Below, in pieces: positions 56,001 through 63,939 of a stretch of 64,000 nucleotides of DNA. Origin of the DNA: Clostridiales bacterium (lineage in GTDB: Bacteria; Bacillota; Clostridia; Lachnospirales; Lachnospiraceae); assembly GCA_021202925.1 (NCBI GenBank), contig JAJQCD010000038.1:187970-251969 (forward strand). Reading direction: 5' to 3'. The first letter of the stretch is position 1. Each line of letters starts with the position of its first letter. Below the pieces are notes generated by a model. That model was not told the DNA's origin and did no database searches. It saw nothing but the letters and a program-made list of their open reading frames with translations. A program made the translations under genes and the position numbers.

Positions 56001-56716
56001 ATGAAATCCCCCTCTGCGGACACATCAAACTGCACATATCCCCAGGTTTCCATCCATACTTCCAGCTCTGCCTCCTGCCGCTCTGTCAGGTTCTCATAGC
56101 GGCGTACCGTCTGATCGCATGTCAGACGCACCGGTTGCTTGACCCGCAGAGCAACCAGAAACTCCTCCATCTGATTCTGCCGGTTCAGACGGCTCCTCAG
56201 TCCGTCATACAAAGCCCGGACATGCAGATCCTGCATGAACGGCGCTTCCGTGAAATCCTGATATTCAAACAATCGCAGCGCCAGCTCCTGATCGGACTTC
56301 GCGAGCTGCGCGAAATCCGCCGGTTCCTTTAATCCCTCCAGCACTCTCCCGGACGCCCCCGGATCGATGGCAAAAGAAAAAGGCACCTTTTTCTCTCCGC
56401 CGTTTGTGACAAGATAAAAAGCACCCGCAATCACATCCTCCTTCGACAACTGCCTTCCGTCAACCTCGTATGTAATGTGATTGCGATTGCCTCCAAATGA
56501 CTCATTATGAATGTGGACACGCATATTGGACGAGTACGCCAATCCTTTAATGAACCGGCCCTCCCTGTCCGACACAAACAGCTTGCCTCTGGTCACTTCG
56601 CCAGCCGGTATCGTATCTTCCACTGACTCCGGCGAAACAACAACCTCCGGGCGATCCGGATCCACAATCCCCTTCGCCAGGCGATTAATTCTCTCTCTCA
56701 TTCCTTTTATCCTCAA
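53093..56716 (-). CDS. DUF5717 family protein, 1207 residues
   Basis: The first gene of the three-gene operon. The N-terminal region (about 30-130) contains beta-rich segments with GEVTRGKLFVSDREGRFIKG, followed by long helical, TPR-like stretches (about 340-960), and the C-terminal part has a VVEYRGG...LSVRILPDEEEF beta region. No signal peptide or membrane helix is visible, so it is probably cytoplasmic. The family is known to me from Lachnospiraceae only as DUF5717. It could be a large scaffold for the Hsp70-like protein; this is inference from operon structure. Confidence 0.75.
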   Translation of the reverse strand: MRIKGMRERINRLAKGIVDPDRPEVVVSPESVEDTIPAGEVTRGKLFVSDREGRFIKGLAYSSNMRVHIHNESFGGNRNHITYEVDGRQLSKEDVIAGAFYLVTNGGEKKVPFSFAIDPGASGRVLEGLKEPADFAQLAKSDQELALRLFEYQDFTEAPFMQDLHVRALYDGLRSRLNRQNQMEEFLVALRVKQPVRLTCDQTVRRYENLTERQEAELEVWMETWGYVQFDVSAEGDFIEIPKKSFHSQDFQNGVCTVRYVMNPGRLHMGRNLGAVCISSVKNRFSVPVEAFEGAERGAVSRRNGQAELARYLSYRLDYETAADADPVLLKQKRRSLAEKMEEELEALREKGGDTAPVLLRLAELAYLRQDMEKTAELLESCRGEINQHRLEKRVLYCAHQYLLYLVEQREGQREAIIRVVNRAIADPDSEYEHAGLYLILLKLQPQLSEEPSNVLDQLRQYFDSGCHSPWLYLEAWKRYEENPALLGKLGSFERQVLCFAARRQLVGYDLALRAAQLATVMKYYNRVACRLFETLYETYAEKPILSAVCSILIRGDRREEGCFDWYRKALEAGISLTRLYEYFLYALPRDYPYLLPKEVLMYFSYDRNMDEESRSRLYVNIIRYMNPETPLYKQYEREIEKFTMEQLLHSRITRQLVVLYDHMIYREMIDERVARVLPSILKSYRIRVKNPNIRYVVVCYEEIEGEDAFPVTNGTAYVPLFSHRPLILFQDAYGNRYADISYRKLPALERTDISALEDRCYEVHPNHTMLRLKECGEIAAHGISGGADALALKKAIADLKLHPLFRRRILSLLIAYYRGQLDDKESLAGENLDFLSDLDLAKLGREERAGACEALIEQGYLRDAFRTVSEYGCEGIQTVRLQKLCSGLILRGLFEEEEALVKLCCMLFSDNQFDSAMLDYLCEHFNGSTRQMFRILSQGVHDHVELSDLPERLLAQMMFSGETDRIDQVFDWYVDGRRTSELVMKAYFTWKSADYFLREKDTGVRVFAYLEGVVGSAGDRSRIPTIYLLALTKYYSTLQSLEPERQELAAEIVELLLGEGRVFAYFQDLGRLMPLPDSIMDKVIVEYRGGRESHPELSVRILPDEEEFACEEMQKVYPGIYVWKKVLFEGELLEYQIYESQDGDRRMVREESISCDVNQKKNADSRFSALNEMSLCLSLKEEDTLKEKMRKYVTDGAMMEELFGIM

Positions 56717-56785
56717 AAAAAGTGGGCATCCACTTCATTTCCCCAAAATCCGACTGATATCCAACTAATAATATCATATTTTCAC

Positions 56786-56814
56786 TTGATTTAAAAGGTG
56801 TAAATTGGTATGAT
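56786..56814 (+). promoter_or_regulatory. Promoter of the DUF4364 gene
   Basis: TTGATT and TATGAT separated by 17 bases, about 30 bases before the ATG. The divergent DUF5717 gene must have its promoter in the same 128-base gap; its boxes are less clear. Confidence 0.6.
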
Positions 56815-56844
56815 TAAGAAAAAGTTAAAGGAAGAGAACGTAAG

Positions 56845-57372
56845 ATGCTATCGGAACCGATGACCCTATACAAGCTGATGAATCTCTATATGCTCCGGCA
56901 GGTGAATTTTCCACTGACCAACTCTCAGCTGACCGATTTTTTCCTCCAGCACGAATATGCCAGTTACTTTACACTGCAGCAGGCTCTCAATGAACTGGCC
57001 GAAGCCGGGTTGATCCAGGTTGAATCCACCCACAGCACAACCCGCTACTCCATCACGCGGGAAGGGGAAGAGACTCTTGGGTTCTTCGGGAAGAACATCT
57101 CACCAGCCATCGTGCAGGATATGGATGCCTATCTGAAGGAGAATCGATTCCGTATGCGCGACGAAGTTGGCGTCATGTCCGATTATTACAAGTCAACCAG
57201 CCAGGATTACATCGTTCACTGTGAGGTACGCGAGGGCCGTGAACCTCTCATCAGCCTGAACCTCTCCGTGCCGGATGAGGAACAGGCGCGTTCCATGAGT
57301 GACCTCTGGAAAGAACAGAGTCAGGCCATCTATCAGTTCATCATGAAAGCGCTGATGGGAAGCGGCGAATAA
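56845..57372 (+). CDS. DUF4364 family protein, winged-helix-like
   Basis: A 175-residue protein with an N-terminal winged-helix pattern (about 5-75: LTDFFLQHEYASYFTLQQALNELAEAGLI, then STTRYSITREGEETLGFF) and a C-terminal beta domain. DUF4364 is common in Lachnospiraceae; a regulatory role is likely from the fold, but no target is known. It is divergent from the DUF5717 operon and ends at a strong terminator. Confidence 0.82.
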   Translation: MLSEPMTLYKLMNLYMLRQVNFPLTNSQLTDFFLQHEYASYFTLQQALNELAEAGLIQVESTHSTTRYSITREGEETLGFFGKNISPAIVQDMDAYLKENRFRMRDEVGVMSDYYKSTSQDYIVHCEVREGREPLISLNLSVPDEEQARSMSDLWKEQSQAIYQFIMKALMGSGE

Positions 57373-57385
57373 AGGCAGAAAAGAG

Positions 57386-57416
57386 AAGCAGCCAGATCAC
57401 TCCTGACTGCTTTTTT
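57386..57416 (+). terminator. Terminator of the DUF4364 gene
   Basis: AAGCAGCCAG and CTGACTGCTT form a hairpin (57386-57412) followed by TTTTTT. It also stands in front of the convergent galE. Confidence 0.85.
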
Positions 57417-57419
57417 GTG

Positions 57420-58442
57420 CTATTCGTCATATCCGTTCGGATTGTTTTTCTGCCACCGCCAGGAGTCCTCACACATCTCCCGTATTCCGTTCTTCGCTCT
57501 CCACCCCAGTTCGTTCAGGGCTTTCGTCGGATCACAGTAGCACGCCGGTACATCACCGGCCCGACGTTCTTTAAAGACATAGTTAATCTTCAGATCGTTG
57601 GCCTCCTCAAAGGCATGTATCACATCAAGCACACTGTAGCCAATGCCGGTTCCCAGATTATAAATCCAGACACCGCCCGCTTCCCTGCTCATCTTGTCCA
57701 GCGCCTTCACATGGCCGTCCGCCAGATCTACGACATGAATATAATCACGGATGCAGGTTCCGTCTGGCGTATCATAATCATTGCCAAAGACGCCCAGGCA
57801 CACCAGCTTGCCCACCGCCACCTGTGTAATATAAGGAAGCAGATTGTTCGGAATTCCCTTCGGATTCTCCCCGATCCGTCCGCTGCGGTGCGCTCCGATC
57901 GGGTTGAAATAGCGAAGTAGCATAACCTTCCACTCCGGATCCGCCGTATGCAGATCCGTCAGAATCTGTTCCAGCATTCCCTTGGTACGGCCATATGGAT
58001 TCGTAATCTCTCCTTTCGGGCACTCCTCCGTAATCGGAACAAACGCCGGATTGCCGTAAACCGTCGCGGAAGAACTGAATACAATGCTCTTCACGCCATG
58101 GCGGCGCATCGCATCACACAGGATCAGCGTTCCGGTAATGTTGTTGTGATAATATTCCAATGGCTTGTACACCGATTCCCCCACTGCCTTCAGCCCGGCA
58201 AAATGAATCACAGAATCGATTCGTTCATTTTCAAATACCCGCTCCAGCGCTTCCCGATTCAGCAAATCTACCTCATAAAAAGTGACCCGTTTCCCGGTAA
58301 TCTTCTCCACACGCGCAAGCGACTTTCTGCTGGAATTGCACAGGTTGTCCACGACAACCACATCATATCCCGCATTCAGAAGCTCCACACAGGTATGACT
58401 CCCGATGTATCCCGCGCCGCCTGTCACTAAAATCGTCGACAT
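57420..58442 (-). CDS. galE: UDP-glucose 4-epimerase
   Basis: Interconverts UDP-glucose and UDP-galactose for the Leloir pathway and glycan synthesis. The 340-residue SDR-type protein has the NAD motif TGGAGYIGSH (7-16), the catalytic Ser in FSSSATVYG and the Tyr-x3-Lys in YGRTK. All family blocks are complete. It is transcribed alone. Confidence 0.96.
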   Translation of the reverse strand: MSTILVTGGAGYIGSHTCVELLNAGYDVVVVDNLCNSSRKSLARVEKITGKRVTFYEVDLLNREALERVFENERIDSVIHFAGLKAVGESVYKPLEYYHNNITGTLILCDAMRRHGVKSIVFSSSATVYGNPAFVPITEECPKGEITNPYGRTKGMLEQILTDLHTADPEWKVMLLRYFNPIGAHRSGRIGENPKGIPNNLLPYITQVAVGKLVCLGVFGNDYDTPDGTCIRDYIHVVDLADGHVKALDKMSREAGGVWIYNLGTGIGYSVLDVIHAFEEANDLKINYVFKERRAGDVPACYCDPTKALNELGWRAKNGIREMCEDSWRWQKNNPNGYDE

Positions 58443-58492
58443 TGTGTCATCCTCCTTCAGTCCTGATTTTCCGACTTTGAACTTACCCCTAT

Positions 58493-58521
58493 AGTATAGA
58501 CGGGAACAGCAAAAAAAACAA
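58493..58521 (-). promoter_or_regulatory. Promoter of galE
   Basis: TTGTTT and TATACT on the minus strand with 17 bases between them. Confidence 0.6.
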
Positions 58522-58581
58522 TGTGATCTTTTTCACAAAATAACAGAGTATTTTTTGCCATTTCCGTACATCCGCAGGTGA

Positions 58582-59202
58582 TCATTCCAGCTTCTGTCTC
58601 AGCTTGCCGAGCGCCTTCTTCTCAATCCTGGAAACGTAAGACCGGGAAATTCCCAGTTCCGCGGCGATTTCCCGTTGCGTCTTCGGTTTTGTGCCAAAGA
58701 GGCCATAACGCAGCCGGATCACCGTCTGTTCCTGTTCCTTCAGAGACGAAGCAAAGGCCTCGCGCAATTCCTGAATGTTCTGATCGAGGATAATATCTTC
58801 AATCGCTTCCCGGTTCTCCGTCTCAATCACATCGACCAGGCTGACCGCCTCCCCGTCCTTGTCTGTCCCGATCGGTTCATACAGGGATACTTCCCTGGAA
58901 TATTTTTTCCCCGCACGAAGCAGCATAAGGATCTCATTTTCGATACATTTTGCCGCATAAGTGCCAAGCCGGGATCCCCGTTCCGGCCGGAAAGTCCCGA
59001 CCGCCTTGATCAGTCCAATCGCCCCGACCGACAACAGATCGTCCATATCATAATCCGTGTTCTGATATTTCTTCGCCACATGGGCTACCAGTCTCAGATT
59101 CCGCTCAATCAAAGTGCTTCTCGCATCCTGGTCGCCGTTTGCCGCGCGCTCCAGGCACTCCCGTTCTTCGCCGGGTGTCAATGGTTTGGGAAATGTGTTC
59201 AA
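58582..59202 (-). CDS. Sigma-70 family factor, sporulation sigma-K-like
   Basis: A 206-residue sigma factor with region 2 (RNLRLVAHVAKKYQNTDYDMDDLLSVGAIGLIKAV, then the -10 reading TYAAKCIENEILMLLR) and region 4 (REIAAELGISRSYVSRIEKKAL). The FPKPLTPGEE start and SLYEPIGTDKDGEAVSL loop match sigma-K/E proteins. It starts with TTG at 59202 and has no hydrophobic pro-sequence of the kind Bacillus cleaves. The gene is not interrupted by a skin element. A long hairpin covers the region just upstream. Confidence 0.85.
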   Translation of the reverse strand: MNTFPKPLTPGEERECLERAANGDQDARSTLIERNLRLVAHVAKKYQNTDYDMDDLLSVGAIGLIKAVGTFRPERGSRLGTYAAKCIENEILMLLRAGKKYSREVSLYEPIGTDKDGEAVSLVDVIETENREAIEDIILDQNIQELREAFASSLKEQEQTVIRLRYGLFGTKPKTQREIAAELGISRSYVSRIEKKALGKLRQKLE

Positions 59203-59204
59203 AC

Positions 59205-59257
59205 GAAAGCCGCCTAAAAGCTAAACTTACCTTCAGTTTATGCTTTTGGCGGCTTTC
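59205..59257. other. Long hairpin between the AICAR formyltransferase gene and the sigma factor gene
   Basis: GAAAGCCGCC (59205-59214) and GGCGGCTTTC (59248-59257), extended by AAAAGC/GCTTTT and TAAACT/AGTTTA, form a stem of more than 20 pairs. Read from the left it has T-rich sequence after it; read on the minus strand it may end the purine transcript. The candidate ribosome-binding site of the sigma gene (TTTTAGGCGGC) lies in its 3' arm. Confidence 0.65.
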
Positions 59258-59288
59258 TGGTGCTTTTACAATTATTTCCTCTTCCCGA

Positions 59289-60467
59289 TCAATGATGGAA
59301 CAGGCGAATGCCGGTAAAGGCCATCGCAATCCCGTACTTATTGCAGACCTCGATTACGTTGTCGTCGCGCACGGAACCGCCTGGCTGCGCGATGTATTTC
59401 ACGCCGCTCTTGTGTGCCCGCTCGATGTTATCTCCAAACGGGAAGAACGCATCGGAGCCGAGTGCCACATCCTGCATCTGATCCAGCCAGGCCCGCTTCT
59501 CTTCCTTCGTGAAGACCGGCGGTTTTACCCGAAAGGTTTTCTCCCACTGTCCGTCTGCGAGAACATCCATGTATTCTTCTCTGATGTAGACGTCGATTGC
59601 GTTGTCGCGGTCGGCCCGCTTAATCCGGTCGATAAACGGCAGATTCAGCACCTGTGGCGCCTGCCGGAGGAACCAGTTGTCCGCCTTCTGACCCGCCAGC
59701 CTCGTACAGTGAACGCGGGACTGCTGACCGGCGCCGATGCCGATTGCCTGTCCATCCTTCACATAACAGACCGAATTCGACTGCGTATATTTTAACACGA
59801 TCAGCGACACCACCAGATCGATTTTCGCCTGCGGCGGAAGTTCCTTATTCTCCGTCACCACATTCGCAAGCAAGTCTTCATTAATATCCAGATTATTCCG
59901 GCCCTGCTCAAAGGTTACGCCGAATACCTGCTTGTGCTCGATCGGATCCGGCACATAATCCGGGTCGATCTGAATGATGCAGTAATTGCCGTTCTTCTTG
60001 GATTTCAGAATCTCCAGCGCCTCCGCGTCATAGCCAGGGGCAATCACGCCATCCGACACCTCCCGTTTGATCAGCCGTGCCGTATCCACATCGCAAGTGT
60101 CCGACAGAGAAATAAAATCGCCAAAGGATGACATCCGGTCCGCGCCCCGCGCCCGTGCATATGCGCTGGCAAGCGGAGACAATTCGCCCATATCGTCCAC
60201 CCAGTAAATTTTTGCCAGTGTATCACTTAAGGGCAGGCCAACCGCCGCGCCCGCCGGGGACACATGCTTAAAGGATGTCGCCGCCGGGAGTCCGGTCGCC
60301 GCTTTCAGCTCCTTCACCAGCTGCCAGCCGTTCAATCCGTCCAGCAGATTGATATAGCCGGGTCTGCCGCTTAAGACCGTGATCGGCAGATCCCTTCCAC
60401 CCTCCATGAATATCTTTGCCGGTTTCTGGTTTGGGTTGCAGCCATATTTCAGTTCCATCTCATTCAT
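59289..60467 (-). CDS. AICAR formyltransferase, stand-alone
   Basis: Transfers a formyl group to AICAR, the penultimate step of IMP synthesis. The 392-residue protein corresponds to the transformylase half of PurH (LKYGCNPNQKPA, SFKHVSPAGAAVG with the catalytic Lys-His pair, SNSVCYVKDGQAIGIGAGQQSR, SDAFFPFGDN) and lacks the IMP cyclohydrolase half. That activity is supplied by the gene 46 bases upstream. AAGGAGG precedes the ATG. Confidence 0.93.
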   Translation of the reverse strand: MNEMELKYGCNPNQKPAKIFMEGGRDLPITVLSGRPGYINLLDGLNGWQLVKELKAATGLPAATSFKHVSPAGAAVGLPLSDTLAKIYWVDDMGELSPLASAYARARGADRMSSFGDFISLSDTCDVDTARLIKREVSDGVIAPGYDAEALEILKSKKNGNYCIIQIDPDYVPDPIEHKQVFGVTFEQGRNNLDINEDLLANVVTENKELPPQAKIDLVVSLIVLKYTQSNSVCYVKDGQAIGIGAGQQSRVHCTRLAGQKADNWFLRQAPQVLNLPFIDRIKRADRDNAIDVYIREEYMDVLADGQWEKTFRVKPPVFTKEEKRAWLDQMQDVALGSDAFFPFGDNIERAHKSGVKYIAQPGGSVRDDNVIEVCNKYGIAMAFTGIRLFHH

Positions 60468-60513
60468 CCGTTTTTCCTCCTTGCATCTGCCAGTCTGGCT
60501 GATTTCGCATCCT

Positions 60514-61227
60514 TTACTGGTTTTTGTTTACGATTCTTGTCTCATATTTCCCGCTTGCAATATCTATGTAACGCACAAACAGCGAAACCTTATTATCCTC
60601 GTTCAGACTTGACCAGAGAAGCGCCGTCAGCCCGTCGATATCATCCGCAATCTCCACCCGTTTCGGCTCACCCTCAAAACTGGGAAGCGGGTTTCCGTCA
60701 TGCATATAAGTATGGATGAAATGTCCCTCTCCCGCCGCCGGATTTTCATATGCGTAGGTAAAACGATGACAGGAATCCGGGTTCCCTTCGTTGCTCTTTA
60801 AGATCGACAGCGCATAATTGTAGCGGCCGTTCTCCACATGCATAATTCCGGAAATACGGGGCGTATAATTCGGTCCATCCGGCTCAAAACAGCGGGAACG
60901 CAGCGTCTGCTCAAAGGTCATCTGCTGATCCATCCCCTCATAAATCGTATCCGTCTGATCGCCATTCGTGACGATCGTCTTGTTACCCAGCACACGCACC
61001 GGTGCATAGATAATCAGACTGGGATCCTGAAGCTTCGCCGGATCAAACGCCTGCGTCCGGATCCCCTCGCCATCCTCCACAAACACACGGTTGCGGGAAT
61101 TTTCACTCCTGCCCATGATAAAATATGCGGCCACCGCTTTCTTCCCATCCGCAGATTTTCCGATCACGATACCGCGGCCCGGATACGCGTTGCCCTTCAG
61201 TTCCTCTCTCAGAGACAATCTGTCCAT
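60514..61227 (-). CDS. IMP cyclohydrolase, PurO-like
   Basis: Closes the purine ring to give IMP. The 237-residue protein matches the IMP cyclohydrolase-like family first known from archaea (YPGRGIVIG near 15, GNKTIVTNGDQTDTI near 97, EPDGPNYTPRISG near 138), not the PurH type. It is cotranscribed with the AICAR formyltransferase. AAAGGAG precedes the start by five bases. Confidence 0.9.
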   Translation of the reverse strand: MDRLSLREELKGNAYPGRGIVIGKSADGKKAVAAYFIMGRSENSRNRVFVEDGEGIRTQAFDPAKLQDPSLIIYAPVRVLGNKTIVTNGDQTDTIYEGMDQQMTFEQTLRSRCFEPDGPNYTPRISGIMHVENGRYNYALSILKSNEGNPDSCHRFTYAYENPAAGEGHFIHTYMHDGNPLPSFEGEPKRVEIADDIDGLTALLWSSLNEDNKVSLFVRYIDIASGKYETRIVNKNQ

Positions 61228-61256
61228 ACATACTCCTTTCCAAAAAACGTCTTTTC

Positions 61257-61874
61257 TTACGGTTTCTCCCAGTACAAGGTACCTTCCCTTCGCTCCCTCA
61301 GCGCCAGATCGATATCATAGAGATATTCCAGGCAGGAGAAGGTCTTGCTGATCACGGATTTCAGACGCAGGAATTCGCTCTCGCTGCGCGGAGCCTGCTT
61401 CACACCATACGCAATACAGGCAATTTCCAGAACCGTCATCCGCCCGCGGCCGTAATCCAGAATCCGCCGGATCATATCGGTCTTATCCAGATAGGAAAAA
61501 ACAATCCGATCCACGACCCGGCCCACAGCCCGGATGGCTTCCCGATGTGCCGGCAACAGCAGACAGTCGGCCAGTTCTGTCTTAAAACGGGCAAGCGAAT
61601 CAAAATATCCCTGCAACAGATGCTCGTCCGCATAGGACGTCGCCACGATCGAGACTATCCCATCGATCACCTGATCCGCACAGAAGACCAGACGCTTTTC
61701 CCTGTCATACAGTCCCATCTGCCCGTAAGTATGACCCTTGAGCGGCAAAGCCTCCAGATGGTATCCGCCATAACAGAAGAACTGGCCCTCACGAACCGGC
61801 TGATAAGGAAAATCGCGAATCTCAAACGACCGCTCAAAATCGTCGGTGATTCCCTGCCCTGTCTGCTCGAACAT
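61257..61874 (-). pseudogene. Metallo-beta-lactamase fold hydrolase, 3' part after an in-frame TGA
   Basis: This 205-residue frame continues the gene at 61878-62285 in the same reading frame. It holds the remaining metal-site residues (LPLKGHTYGQMG, FCADQVID, LPAHREAI) and a C-terminal helical domain. It could be translated from the ATG at 61874, two codons after the TGA, by termination-reinitiation, or it may be dead. The two parts together make one 342-codon protein of normal domain length. Confidence 0.7.
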
Positions 61875-61877
61875 CTC

Positions 61878-62285
61878 TCAGAGTTCCGGCCTCATCTCCG
61901 GCGAAATTCCGATTGTCCGCAGGACCTCCGCCCTCCCTTCGCGGAATGGAAGGGAATGACTGTAATAAAGGCAGTCATAACTGTGCCGCTCCTCCTGGGG
62001 GTTCATAAACAGCCTGGCCCCTTTCCGGGCAAACTCCGACGCCAGCCCACAGTGATCCGTGTGCTTGTGAGTCAGGAAAATATCCAGGTTCCGAACGTCA
62101 ATTTCCAGCTCATACAGGGCTGCCTCCAGATCCCGCATGCATGACCTTCTGCGAAAACCCGCGTCTACCATCAGGCTCCGCTGCCCGTTCCGTCCGGGAA
62201 TAATAAAAATCCGCATCTCGCTGACTCCGCTGGATTCGCCTCCGTACAGCTTTACCTCGAACACACCCGGCACTCGTTCGATCAT
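61878..62285 (-). pseudogene. Metallo-beta-lactamase fold hydrolase, 5' part, interrupted by TGA
   Basis: The 135-residue frame contains the hallmark THKHTDHCG (about 72-80) but not the later metal ligands, and ends at TGA (61880-61878) after SPEMRPEL. Without the other fragment the active site is incomplete. TGA is a normal stop elsewhere in this window (aroA, XRE-cupin gene), so it is not read as Trp. A sequencing error, a recent nonsense mutation or programmed read-through are the options. Confidence 0.75.
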
Positions 62286-62393
62286 CTCCGGTCAACCTCC
62301 TCCCGATTCCCCGGCTTAACCCATATCAGTGTATCATAAAGTTCTCAAAAAGAAAATACCCAGTTGCCGGTCAGAAAGTCGATAAAAAAACAG

Positions 62394-62422
62394 TAGCATT
62401 TCGAAAAAGAATCCGCTATAAT
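62394..62422 (+). promoter_or_regulatory. Candidate promoter of pyrBI
   Basis: TATAAT (62417-62422) with a poor TAGCAT 17 bases upstream. The leader of about 100 bases shows no PyrR-binding attenuator that I can recognise. Confidence 0.5.
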
Positions 62423-62524
62423 AGGGAACGAATCAGATGATACGCTGTCCGGATGGCCATGAGTCATACAGGCAGCCGATGTCTCTGAACAGTTACCTTA
62501 CTACTAATATAAGGAGACGCAACT

Positions 62525-63448
62525 ATGAGACACATGTTAAACCCTCTCGATTTTTCTGTGGAAGAAATCGATGATCTGTTGTCCCTGGCGATGGACATCG
62601 AACACAACCTTCCAAAATATGCCCATGTATGTGACGGCAAAAAACTTGCGACCCTGTTTTATGAACCAAGTACCAGAACCCGGCTAAGCTTTGAATCGGC
62701 GATGTTGAATTTAGGTGGGAGCGTACTTGGTTTTTCTTCCGCCGATTCCAGTTCCGCTGCCAAGGGAGAGAGCGTCTCGGATACGATTCGCGTCATTTCC
62801 TGCTATGCGGATATCGCAGCCATGCGCCACCCCAAAGAGGGCGCTGCGCTTGTCGCAGCTCAGAAATCCGGTATCCCGGTCATCAATGCCGGAGACGGCG
62901 GCCACCAGCATCCAACGCAGACGCTGACTGACCTTCTGACCATCCGTTGCCTGAAGGGACGCCTGGACAACCTGACCATTGGACTCTGCGGCGACCTGAA
63001 ATTCGGCCGCACGGTTCATTCTCTGATCAACGCGATGGTGCGCTACCCGAATATTCGTTTCGTGCTGATCGCACCGGATGAGCTGAGGATTCCCAGCTAT
63101 ATCTGTGAAAATGTACTCTGTGCCAACAACGTTACCTTCACCGAGGTCGGCAATCTCGACGCGGCGATGCCGCTCCTGGATATTCTGTACATGACCCGTG
63201 TCCAGCGGGAGCGCTTCTTCAACGAGGACGATTACATCCGTCTGAAAGACTGCTACATTCTCGACCGGAAAAAGATGAAACTGGCAAAGGAAGACATGTT
63301 CGTCCTCCATCCGCTCCCTCGCGTCAACGAGATCTCCGTGGAAGTGGACGACGACCCAAGGGCAGCCTACTTCCGCCAGGCACAGTATGGCGTGTATGTG
63401 CGGATGGCTCTAATTATGACATTACTGGGGGTGGAAAAACCATGTTGA
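62525..63448 (+). CDS. pyrB: Aspartate carbamoyltransferase catalytic subunit
   Basis: Condenses carbamoyl phosphate and aspartate in pyrimidine synthesis. The 307-residue protein has the [13 protein letters not shown] carbamoyl-phosphate site (about 47-59), the KGES loop, HPTQTLTDL and the HPLPRVNE region. It overlaps pyrI by seven bases, so the subunits are made in a fixed ratio. Confidence 0.97.
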   Translation: MRHMLNPLDFSVEEIDDLLSLAMDIEHNLPKYAHVCDGKKLATLFYEPSTRTRLSFESAMLNLGGSVLGFSSADSSSAAKGESVSDTIRVISCYADIAAMRHPKEGAALVAAQKSGIPVINAGDGGHQHPTQTLTDLLTIRCLKGRLDNLTIGLCGDLKFGRTVHSLINAMVRYPNIRFVLIAPDELRIPSYICENVLCANNVTFTEVGNLDAAMPLLDILYMTRVQRERFFNEDDYIRLKDCYILDRKKMKLAKEDMFVLHPLPRVNEISVEVDDDPRAAYFRQAQYGVYVRMALIMTLLGVEKPC

Positions 63449-63870
63449 ATATCAGCGGATTGACGGAGGGCGTTGTCCTCGATCACATTCAGGCCGGAAG
63501 AAGCCTGGACGTATACTATCATCTCGGTCTGGACAAGCGGGACAGTGAGGTCGCCATCATCAAAAATGCCCACAGCAACAAAATGGGGCGCAAGGATATC
63601 ATCAAAATCGACGGTCCGGTTGACAATCTGGATCTGACCATTCTGGGCTATATCGACCACAATATTACGGTCAATATCATCAAGAACAGCCAGATCGCTG
63701 AGAAACGGACGCTCAAGCTGCCCAAGAAAATCACGAACGTGATTCAGTGCCGGAATCCGCGCTGCATCACCTCCATTGAACAGGAACTGCCGCATGTTTT
63801 TGTTCTTACGGATGAGAAAAAGGAAGTTTATCGCTGCCTGTACTGCGAGGAGAAATACGAGAAGCACTGA
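63442..63870 (+). CDS. pyrI: Aspartate carbamoyltransferase regulatory subunit
   Basis: Allosteric subunit of 142 residues that binds nucleotides in its N-terminal domain and contacts PyrB through a zinc domain. The zinc ligands are Cys-x4-Cys in CRNPRCI and Cys-x2-Cys in CLYCEEKY. Presence of pyrI predicts an allosterically controlled complex of the enterobacterial type. Confidence 0.95.
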   Translation: MLNISGLTEGVVLDHIQAGRSLDVYYHLGLDKRDSEVAIIKNAHSNKMGRKDIIKIDGPVDNLDLTILGYIDHNITVNIIKNSQIAEKRTLKLPKKITNVIQCRNPRCITSIEQELPHVFVLTDEKKEVYRCLYCEEKYEKH

Positions 63871-63883
63871 GTTCCTGTCATAC

Positions 63884-63932
63884 AAAAAGAACGTGCAGCG
63901 CGCCCATCGTATCATGAGCGTTCTGCACGTTC
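63884..63932 (-). terminator. Terminator of the partial gene at the right edge
   Basis: GAACGTGCAG (63889-63898) and CTGCACGTTC (63923-63932) form a perfect stem; on the minus strand it is followed by TTTTTG. Read on the plus strand, it could also end pyrBI but lacks a T run. Confidence 0.75.
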
Positions 63933-63939
63933 CGGTATC

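Noticed and set aside
58582-59202. A skin-type element interrupting the sigma-K-like gene.
   Set aside because: The frame is continuous from region 2 to region 4 and no recombinase is nearby.
61872-61880. Selenocysteine insertion at the in-frame TGA of the metallo-beta-lactamase gene.
   Set aside because: No SECIS-like hairpin is apparent just downstream, and this fold has no known selenocysteine at this position.
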